Source of the DNA: JBCCSZ01 sp039199225
GTDB lineage: Bacteria; Bacteroidota; Bacteroidia; Chitinophagales; Saprospiraceae
NCBI GenBank assembly: GCA_039199225.1
Contig: JBCCSZ010000260.1
Location: 1 to 11,183 of the forward strand
Direction: 5' to 3'
Length of the DNA: 11,183 bases
The position numbers and the translations under genes were made by a program. Numbering within the stretch: position 1 is the stretch's first letter; the number at the start of each line of letters is the position of its first letter. The notes beneath the pieces were generated by a model. The model was not told the DNA's origin. It worked only from the letters and a program-made list of their open reading frames with translations, and did no database searches. Below, piece by piece: positions 5,721-11,183 of the stretch.

Positions 5721-7436
5721 TTATCCAGCCGTTGTTTTACGCTCACTTATCAGACTTTGCGACAGCAAGCTCAGTACAACGACCAATACGCAGCCAATCA
5801 AATTCAGCCACAAGTAGGCGATGTGCAAATAGTCAGCTTTGTCCAACATAAAGACTGTAATGACGATGGCCTCTGCGATGAGAGCCGAGGGAAAGACGGC
5901 CCGCCCGCCGACTCGCTTGAGGAAGAAGGCTACCAGAAAAATGCCCAGAATAGTGCCGTAGAAGACCGATCCGATGATGTTGACCGCTTCAATCAGGTTG
6001 TCGAACAAACTGGCAAAAGCTGCAAAAGCCAAGGCTATCAGCCCCCAACCGATGGTCATCCACTTGGAAACGCTCAGATAGTGTTGGTCCGAAGCATTGG
6101 GGCGAATTTGGCGGCGGTACAAATCGATGACAGAGGTGGTGGCCAGGGCATTGATCTCCGAGGCAGTCGAAGACATAGCCGCCGAAAAGATGACTGCGAT
6201 GAGTAGCCCCACCAGCCCGACAGGCAGGTAGTTGATGACAAAGTAAATGAAAACGTAATCATTGTCTTCCGTATCAGAATCGGGGTCTTGTTCTCTGAGT
6301 AGCTCTTTGAACTCGGTTCGCAATACCTTGTCTTGCGCTTGTAAAGCAGTGACCTTGGTTTGGGCCTGCGAAATCGTTGCTTCATTGTCCGACCGAATGG
6401 CCGTAATCAGCTCTCGGGCGGCCAATCGCTTGTCTTCAAAAACTTGATTGTGCTGCTCTTGAAGTTCATTGTAGCGGGATTCATAGCTGGTTCCGACGAG
6501 TTTTTGCTGGTTGGCATCATTGAAGTGTAGGGGCGGTTGGGTAAATTCAAAAAAGACAAACACCATAATCCCAACGAACAAAATCATAAACTGCATGGGG
6601 ACTTTGAAGATGCCATTAAAAAGCAAGCCCAGCCGACTTTCCGTCAAAGATTTTCCAGACAGGTAGCGCTGTACCTGTGATTGATCTGTTCCAAAATAAG
6701 ATAAAAATAGAAAGGTTCCCCCCAACATAGCCGACCACATATTGTAGCGGTTGTCTAGGTCGAATTCAAAGTCGACAATATTCAGCTTGCCCATTTTACC
6801 AGCCAGCCCCACGGCATCTCCAAAGGAAACATCTTCCGGCAGACGGAATAGAATGATCATAAAAGCCACAAACATCCCCCCCAATATGACAATCATTTGT
6901 TGCTTTTGGGTCTGACTGACCGCATTGGTTCCTCCAAAGACAGTGTAGAAAATCACCACCAAACCAATCAGTAGGATGGTAAAAAACAAGTCCCACTCCA
7001 TGATGGTCGACAAGATGATGGCCGGAGCATAGATGGTAATACCGGCAGCCAGGCCCCGTTGCACCAAAAACAGGATGGCTGTTAGGGTACGGGTGCGCAA
7101 ATCAAAGCGTCCTTCCAGGTATTCATAGGCGGTATACACCTTGAGGCGATAATAGATCGGTATGACAAAGATGCTGAGAATGACCATGGCGATCGGCAGT
7201 CCGAAGTAAAACTGCGCAAAGCGCATCCCATCGTCAAAAGCCTGGCCTGGCGTCGACAAAAAAGTAATGGCGCTGGCCTGGGTAGCCATGATCGACAGGC
7301 CAATGGTCCACCATTTGAGCTCGCGATCACCGAGGAGATAGCTCTGTACGTTGTCTACATTTCGGGTTTTCCATAGGCCGTAAAGTACGATGGCCAATAG
7401 GGTTCCAACGAGTACAATCCAGTCGAGTGTTGCCAT
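5721..7436 (-). CDS. Sodium:solute symporter (SSS family) with extra periplasmic loop
   Basis: A 571-residue inner-membrane transporter of the sodium:solute symporter family (LeuT fold, about 13 helices), using the sodium gradient for uptake. Family marks are W-T-I-G-L-S-I-M-A-T-Q-A-S-A-I-T (43-58), P-G-Q-A-F (63-67), G-T-D-Q-S-Q-V-Q-R-Y-L (249-259) and the signature S-A-A-M-S-S-T-A-S-E-I-N-A-L (418-431) ending in D-L-Y-R-R. Its Ser418, Ser422 and Ser423 lie where the sodium-binding helix 8 residues are in relatives. Between helix 7 (about 280-299) and helix 8 (from about 394) lies an insert of some 94 residues, polar and rich in Gln, Glu, Lys and Arg, that looks like a coiled coil. By the LeuT topology this loop faces the periplasm. 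The ATG at 7436 is 27 bases behind a 44-residue frame. The substrate cannot be read; sugar, amino acid, sialate and vitamin carriers all share these motifs. Confidence 0.93.
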   Translation of the reverse strand: MATLDWIVLVGTLLAIVLYGLWKTRNVDNVQSYLLGDRELKWWTIGLSIMATQASAITFLSTPGQAFDDGMRFAQFYFGLPIAMVILSIFVIPIYYRLKVYTAYEYLEGRFDLRTRTLTAILFLVQRGLAAGITIYAPAIILSTIMEWDLFFTILLIGLVVIFYTVFGGTNAVSQTQKQQMIVILGGMFVAFMIILFRLPEDVSFGDAVGLAGKMGKLNIVDFEFDLDNRYNMWSAMLGGTFLFLSYFGTDQSQVQRYLSGKSLTESRLGLLFNGIFKVPMQFMILFVGIMVFVFFEFTQPPLHFNDANQQKLVGTSYESRYNELQEQHNQVFEDKRLAARELITAIRSDNEATISQAQTKVTALQAQDKVLRTEFKELLREQDPDSDTEDNDYVFIYFVINYLPVGLVGLLIAVIFSAAMSSTASEINALATTSVIDLYRRQIRPNASDQHYLSVSKWMTIGWGLIALAFAAFASLFDNLIEAVNIIGSVFYGTILGIFLVAFFLKRVGGRAVFPSALIAEAIVITVFMLDKADYLHIAYLWLNLIGCVLVVVLSLLSQSLISERKTTAG

Positions 7437-7463
7437 TGCAAAAGAGGGGATTTGGGCAGGGTG

Positions 7464-7598
7464 TTAGCTGTAGGCCCTGGTAATGAGGTAAAACAAAAAT
7501 ATAATCAGGGCGTGCAGGACCAATACAAAAATGTAGAGCTGCTTCCAGGTTTTGAATACTGGTGGTCGTTCTTCCTGCGGACTTTCTTTTGAGTGCAT
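7464..7598 (-). CDS. 44-residue single-helix membrane protein
   Basis: A small unrecognised gene between the DinB-like gene and the symporter gene on the same strand, with gaps of 26 and 27 bases. The N-terminal 20 residues are polar and Pro/Glu-rich (E-S-P-Q-E-E-R-P-P), ending in F-K-T-W-K-Q. Residues 21-38 are one hydrophobic helix (from L-Y-I-F-V-L to F-L-F-Y-L), and the tail I-T-R-A-Y-S ends the protein. The ATG at 7598 is the only sensible start, and a TAA ends it at 7464. That a clean membrane helix with a polar N-terminus fits exactly into the gap argues against chance. By position it could be a small partner of the symporter, as small subunits exist for some sodium symporters, but its sequence is not the DUF4212 small subunit. 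Confidence 0.7.
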   Translation of the reverse strand: MHSKESPQEERPPVFKTWKQLYIFVLVLHALIIFLFYLITRAYS

Positions 7599-7624
7599 AA
7601 GAGAAATTATTGTAGTGGCTGATC

Positions 7625-8140
7625 TCACCAACCGATGTAATTGGGCGGCTTGATGCCTTTCATGCGCAGGTAAATGATGATTTGCCCCCGATGATCCGTC
7701 AAATGGTCATTCATCAACTGAATGATTTGGCGAATATTCATTGGACCGGCAAAAAACTTCACTTTCGATCTCAAATCGTGGGGTTCCACCTTTTTGAGGG
7801 CTTCGTGGCTGAAAGCAAAAGCTGCCCGCGCCATTTCGAGTATTTCTGCCTTACTGTAGTCTTCCTTTTCCAAATCGCCTTCAAATTCTCCTCCCTTGAG
7901 GTAGGTAGAGCTGAGCCAGATCATATTTTGAAGCAAGTGCATCGTCTGATCCCGAAAGGAACGAACATCGGCCACAGGCTTATAATCGAGTTGGTCTTCG
8001 GGGATCAATGCCAGGGTTTCGAGCGTATAGGTAGTGGCATTTTCCCACTTTTGAAGGGCCTCTTCCAGGTAAGTATCTTGTGCTTGTAGGCCGAAGGACA
8101 AACAGCTCACCAAAAGCAACAGGGGTAATGATCGTCTCAT
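7625..8140 (-). CDS. Exported DinB-fold protein
   Basis: A 171-residue protein of the DinB/YfiT four-helix family. Cytoplasmic relatives include the bacillithiol S-transferase BstA and mycothiol-dependent enzymes that bind a metal with three histidines. The triad is complete here: His68 in F-R-D-Q-T-M-H-L, and His146 and His150 in N-D-H-L-T-D-H-R-G-Q. Residues 1-20 are a signal peptide ending L-Q-A before Q21; an alternative lipobox L-V-S-C puts a lipidated Cys at 13. I chose the ATG at 8140 instead of 8164, because the longer frame puts eight polar residues before the signal peptide and starts at the candidate -7 box. It is followed 26 bases later by the 44-residue gene. The fold is clear, the reaction is unknown, and export is unusual for the characterised members. 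Confidence 0.9.
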   Translation of the reverse strand: MRRSLPLLLLVSCLSFGLQAQDTYLEEALQKWENATTYTLETLALIPEDQLDYKPVADVRSFRDQTMHLLQNMIWLSSTYLKGGEFEGDLEKEDYSKAEILEMARAAFAFSHEALKKVEPHDLRSKVKFFAGPMNIRQIIQLMNDHLTDHRGQIIIYLRMKGIKPPNYIGW

Positions 8141-8161
8141 ATGGTTAATTTGATGGGAAGT

Positions 8162-8169
8162 CAAAAATA
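8162..8169 (-). promoter_or_regulatory. Candidate -7 box for the DinB-like gene
   Basis: On the minus strand this reads TATTTTTG, a full match to TAnnTTTG, 21 bases before the ATG at 8140. The -33 region is weak (TTTTC about 20 bases upstream). It would allow the DinB-small protein-symporter genes to be transcribed apart from the PIG-L gene, whose stop codon is 131 bases upstream of the DinB start. Confidence 0.45.
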
Positions 8170-8271
8170 TAGATTTTTAGCTTGGGACTGAAAATTTTCC
8201 AACCCTTAACAATTGTTTAAAAGCACCCAAGGTCAATACAGCTCCACTATATAGACAACAAAATCAGTCGT

Positions 8272-10779
8272 TTATCTACTTTCTTTCCCAATAGATACCA
8301 GATTGGTAAACAGCCGATAAGCGCCCGGCACTCCCGCTGGCAACTGACGAAACCAGGAGTAGCCCGTGTAGATGTAATGTCCCTTGCCATGAGCAGCCAC
8401 CAACAGACCGCCATCACGGGCTGGTTCACCCGGGTCGTTGCTCGACAGAATGGCATTGTAGCGTTTGTCCCAGGAGCTGGGAAAATACAAACCGCGCTCC
8501 TGCACCCATCCTTCAAAATCTTTGGCCGTAATTTTATTGGGGGTATTCAGCACCGGATGGTCCGGTTGAAGCATGCGAATTTCTGCCTCTTCGACCGTCA
8601 CCCGATCACGAGAGAGCTGCAGTGGAAAGGGCGCAAAATCTTGGGTGACCATGCGTCGGTTGGTGTTGTACTGAACGATCATGGTACCGCCTTCCTCAAC
8701 ATATTTCAACAATTCTGCTGCTTGGAATTTGAGCTTGGGAATGGTATTGAAAGCCCGGATACCTAGAATGACGGCATCGTAGGGACGTACTTTTTCCAAG
8801 TTGATGTCTTCTTCTGACAATACATCGACACTATAGCCAATCTGCTCCAAGCTCGAAGGAATGTCGTCACCAGCACCCATGATGTAGGCAATCCGCTCGC
8901 CACGCTTTTTCAGATCGATGCGCACCACCTTAGCCGATGCTGGGCGCAAAACGGTTTGGGTTGGAATGTGGTCGTACTCAATCAAAATGCGCTCGTCACC
9001 GTAGGCTTGCTGACCAATCTGCACAACAGCCCCCAACTGCCCTTCGCTTTGCTCGTCGGGCGGAAAGACCTTGAAACGCAGGCGTTGCTCCTGCCCCTTC
9101 AGTCCCAGCTTAAAGGCAGCATTCGATGGCTCGACCCGCCAACCGTCGGGATGCGTCAGTTGCACCACACCCTCAATTTCGTTTTTACCAGAGGTGATCG
9201 TCAGCTCAATGTCCTGCCCTTCGCCATTGGGAAAGACATACACATTCTCTGAGATACCAACAAACACAGGTGGCGTAACTTCAAAAGGACGATAGCTTTC
9301 GCCTTTAACCGGATCGGTCCGCTTGAAAACAACATCCTTGGTAGCAGAAAAAGGCCGGCCATCCACCAACAAATCAAAGCCAGCCTTCAACGGACGAGGT
9401 GTCTCCGGTAAGCCGCGCAATTGTTGTTCCTGAACAGTATACATCCCCAAATCTGCCTTTTCATTCAGCCAGTAGGGGTTGGTCGCCGCCAAATCTTTGG
9501 GCAGGGTGACCATGCGGCTGTCGTACATCCGGACATTTTCTTCGAGCAGCTGCTGAAGGACCGTATCCACTTGGAGTGGGTGGAAAGAAATCTTCTGAAG
9601 TTGGACCGGCACAGAGGAGCGGTTGAGTACCTCCGTTTTGAGATTGATGGTTTCGCCTGGCGTAGCAGAATAATCGTCTGCTAAAACTTCCAAATACAGC
9701 CCCAGGCAAGCTTCGATGGTCTGGCGGATTTCTACACTCTTGACCCGCTTCCAGTAGCCATCGGGCAGTCCGTTAATCAACCCGTAAACCTCCATCAATT
9801 TGGGAACACTCGCCGCTGGCTTGTCAAAGCGAAATTCCTTTTCTACTTCTGCCAACAATTGCCCAATGGGCGCTCCCCCTTCCACGCGGCTCCAAGTCGT
9901 ATTGACCCCTTCGAACAAATCGTTCATCTCCTCGGGCTTTTCCCCCTTCAGAAATTCCAGGTACTCCAATTGACTGCCACGCACCCAAGTAGCGCCCATA
10001 CCCTGGCACTGGTGCATGCTTCGACTTTGGGAGGCAATCTCATTGTTGGATTTTCCTTTCAGCGGATAGTAGGTTCCGATGTCCACAGAAATCATGTTGG
10101 ATTTATCTGCCTCTGCAAATTTGTCGCGAGAGCCATAAAACCACCAGGAGGTATTGAAAAACAAGCGCTTGGGCTGCCAAGGCTTTACGTATTTTAGTTG
10201 CTCGGGATAAACACTCTCCTGCCCTGCCAGGTCGAAAGCTTCGTAGGAAAGGACCGCAGAAGCGGTGTGGTGGCCATGCGTACGTCCAGCAGAATCGTGG
10301 CCAAAGCGGTTGATGATGATGTCCGGCTGAAAGTTGCGGATGGCCCATACGGCATCGGCCATGACTTCCTCGCGCTGCCAAATCCGAAGGGTTTCATCGG
10401 GATGTTTCGAGTAGCCAAAATCATTGGCCCTAGAGAACAATTGCTTACCACCGTCAATGCGTCGGGCGGCCAGCAGCTCCTGCGTCCGGATGACCCCCAG
10501 CAGCTCCCGTATTTCGGGGCCGATCAGGTTTTGTCCACCATCACCGCGGGTCAGCGACAGATAGGCCGTATTGACCCGAAGGTGGTTCGACAAATAGGAA
10601 ATCAGCCGGGTATTTTCATCGTCGGGATGTGCTGCGACAAAAAGGGCCGAGCCGAGTACTTGCAATCTTTTGATGTCATCGTAAATATCTGCAGAGGTCG
10701 GTCTATCGGGTGCCTGAGCAGGAAGGATGCTGGTCAGGAGGCAAAAAAACAGTCCGGCAAAAAGAGTCCGATGGTACAT
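8272..10779 (-). CDS. Exported PIG-L family deacetylase with C-terminal extra domains
   Basis: An 835-residue exported protein. Residues 1-22 are a signal peptide (L-P-A-Q-A at its end). Residues 40-260 are a PIG-L/LmbE zinc deacetylase domain. The motif A-H-P-D-D-E is at 50-55 and H-G-H-H at 168-171; by analogy with MshB and BshB, His51, Asp54 and a His of the second motif bind zinc and Asp53 is the general base. Relatives remove acetyl groups from N-acetylglucosamine-containing substrates. Conserved R-G-D-G-G-Q-N (78-84) follows the first motif. The middle (about 360-620) is beta-rich, with a P-N-G-E-G-Q-D-I-E-L-T-I sandwich like NEW3-type domains near 510-600. From about 625 a Rossmann-like GATase1/ThuA-type domain begins (R-I-A-Y-I-M-G-A-G-D-D) and ends with H-G-K-G-H-Y-I-Y-T-G. 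No catalytic Cys of a true amidotransferase is seen there. The gene leads the DinB-small protein-symporter group. Confidence 0.93.
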   Translation of the reverse strand: MYHRTLFAGLFFCLLTSILPAQAPDRPTSADIYDDIKRLQVLGSALFVAAHPDDENTRLISYLSNHLRVNTAYLSLTRGDGGQNLIGPEIRELLGVIRTQELLAARRIDGGKQLFSRANDFGYSKHPDETLRIWQREEVMADAVWAIRNFQPDIIINRFGHDSAGRTHGHHTASAVLSYEAFDLAGQESVYPEQLKYVKPWQPKRLFFNTSWWFYGSRDKFAEADKSNMISVDIGTYYPLKGKSNNEIASQSRSMHQCQGMGATWVRGSQLEYLEFLKGEKPEEMNDLFEGVNTTWSRVEGGAPIGQLLAEVEKEFRFDKPAASVPKLMEVYGLINGLPDGYWKRVKSVEIRQTIEACLGLYLEVLADDYSATPGETINLKTEVLNRSSVPVQLQKISFHPLQVDTVLQQLLEENVRMYDSRMVTLPKDLAATNPYWLNEKADLGMYTVQEQQLRGLPETPRPLKAGFDLLVDGRPFSATKDVVFKRTDPVKGESYRPFEVTPPVFVGISENVYVFPNGEGQDIELTITSGKNEIEGVVQLTHPDGWRVEPSNAAFKLGLKGQEQRLRFKVFPPDEQSEGQLGAVVQIGQQAYGDERILIEYDHIPTQTVLRPASAKVVRIDLKKRGERIAYIMGAGDDIPSSLEQIGYSVDVLSEEDINLEKVRPYDAVILGIRAFNTIPKLKFQAAELLKYVEEGGTMIVQYNTNRRMVTQDFAPFPLQLSRDRVTVEEAEIRMLQPDHPVLNTPNKITAKDFEGWVQERGLYFPSSWDKRYNAILSSNDPGEPARDGGLLVAAHGKGHYIYTGYSWFRQLPAGVPGAYRLFTNLVSIGKESR

Positions 10780-10855
10780 TTTCTTGGTTGAGTTTTGAAT
10801 TATGCCTTACAAACAAGTTCGCAATTTAAAAGTTTAGGGCGAGGATTTGTCTTAA

Positions 10856-10891
10856 AAATTAAGTTGCGATTGGTGAGTCGCAACTTAATTT
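10856..10891 (-). terminator. Rho-independent terminator of the FMN reductase-like gene
   Basis: A perfect 14-bp inverted repeat (arms 10856-10869 and 10878-10891, 8-base loop) has the core AAGTTGCGA / TCGCAACTT. Read on the minus strand it is followed by TTT and AAG, so the T-run is short but adequate. It lies 75 bases behind the stop codon at 10967 and separates that gene from the PIG-L gene. About 76 bases remain for a PIG-L promoter, in which I found no full TAnnTTTG box. Confidence 0.8.
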
Positions 10892-10966
10892 AGATCGGGA
10901 AGAGAATTGTATATCCATACAGCTGCTGCTCCCTTTAACAGGCACCAGCAGGTGTACGCTTTATTT

Positions 10967-11183
10967 TTATCTTTTGTGTTCGGGGCTGTTGAATCCAGCC
11001 TGACAACCAGCTGCCCATTCGTCGGGTTGATTGCCGTAAGCTGGAATGCCACCATTGTCTTTTAACATTCTGGCTAGGTGTAGGCAGTTCCAAACCAGGA
11101 AAGTCGTATTTCTGTTGGTAAAATCATTCTCGGGGCCACCCGACCCAGGGTCCCTATAGGACGGTCCAGGTCCCGCCTCTCCC
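10967..11183 (-). CDS. C-terminal part of a flavodoxin-like NADPH-dependent FMN reductase
   Basis: The frame is open at the right window edge and its last 71 residues are visible before the TAA at 10967-10969. It reads G-E-A-G-P-G-P-S-Y, then N-R-N-T-T-F-L-V-W-N, H-L-A-R-M-L-K and G-G-I-P-A-Y-G-N-Q. This matches the C-terminus of the flavodoxin/NADPH-dependent FMN reductase family as I know it, where a W-x-G-x-A-G-P-G-P-S-Y segment near the flavin site is followed by N-R-x-T-x-x-x-x-x-N and a helix with A-R-L-L-K. The flavin-binding N-terminal half lies outside the window. The assignment rests on these motifs only. The tail after residue 50 is polar and ends H-K-R. No link to the PIG-L group is suggested, because a terminator lies between them. 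Confidence 0.75.
   Translation of the reverse strand, partial: GEAGPGPSYRDPGSGGPENDFTNRNTTFLVWNCLHLARMLKDNGGIPAYGNQPDEWAAGCQAGFNSPEHKR

Noticed and set aside
5757..6206. 149-codon plus-strand frame opposite the symporter gene.
   Set aside because: It is an antisense shadow of a well-recognised symporter, with no family resemblance of its own.
10198..10791. 197-codon plus-strand frame opposite the PIG-L gene.
   Set aside because: It is antisense to the zinc-binding region of the deacetylase; the opposite strand has all the conserved motifs.
10892..10904. AGATCGGGAAGAG resembles a common sequencing adapter (AGATCGGAAGAG) with one extra G.
   Set aside because: The bases after it do not continue the adapter, and the preceding bases complete a perfect 14-bp hairpin. 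It is most likely a chance match in genuine DNA.

Overview
The window looks like chromosomal DNA of a member of the Bacteroidota, possibly a Saprospiria/Lewinella-type marine bacterium (the phylum is well supported, the lower rank is a guess). The signs are: TAnnTTTG-type -7 boxes in front of several genes, an almost complete lack of Shine-Dalgarno sequences, signal peptides ending in Q-A-Q, and families that are mostly or largely found in this phylum (DUF3667, DUF2911, a DUF7935-like protein, the long PIG-L deacetylase). No insertion sequence, phage gene, tRNA, rRNA or CRISPR array is visible. Base composition is even across the window, so it reads as ordinary core/accessory chromosome and not as an island.

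Left part (1-2900): the 3'-truncated gene for the replication initiator DnaA lies on the minus strand (1-1199). A 457-base AT-rich gene-free stretch follows, with no DnaA-box cluster. Then come a small membrane-anchored DUF7935-like protein (minus, 1657-2190) and, divergent from it, an A-type Fe-S carrier of the HesB/IscA family (2533-2895), closed by a perfect 14-bp hairpin terminator.

Middle part (2990-5720): an exported DUF1080 (3-keto-disaccharide hydrolase-like) protein sits behind a textbook Bacteroidota promoter. A DUF3667 five-helix membrane protein converges on it, and the two stop codons are in the two arms of one small inverted repeat. Divergent from the DUF3667 gene is an exported DUF2911 protein. 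Its terminator hairpin also serves the operon arriving from the other side.

Right part (5721-11183, all minus): the end of a flavodoxin-like NADPH-dependent FMN reductase gene (10967-11183, open at the window edge) is followed by a hairpin terminator. Then comes a four-gene unit: an exported 835-residue PIG-L-type deacetylase with extra C-terminal domains, an exported (or lipid-anchored) DinB-fold protein, a 44-residue single-helix membrane protein, and a sodium:solute symporter carrying a predicted periplasmic coiled-coil insert. PIG-L and DinB folds are also the folds of the cytoplasmic bacillithiol enzymes (BshB deacetylase and BstA/YfiT-type transferases). Here both carry signal peptides and sit beside a transporter, so the most interesting reading is an extracytoplasmic deacetylation/uptake module of unknown substrate. 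That reading is inference; the gene boundaries and motifs are seen directly.
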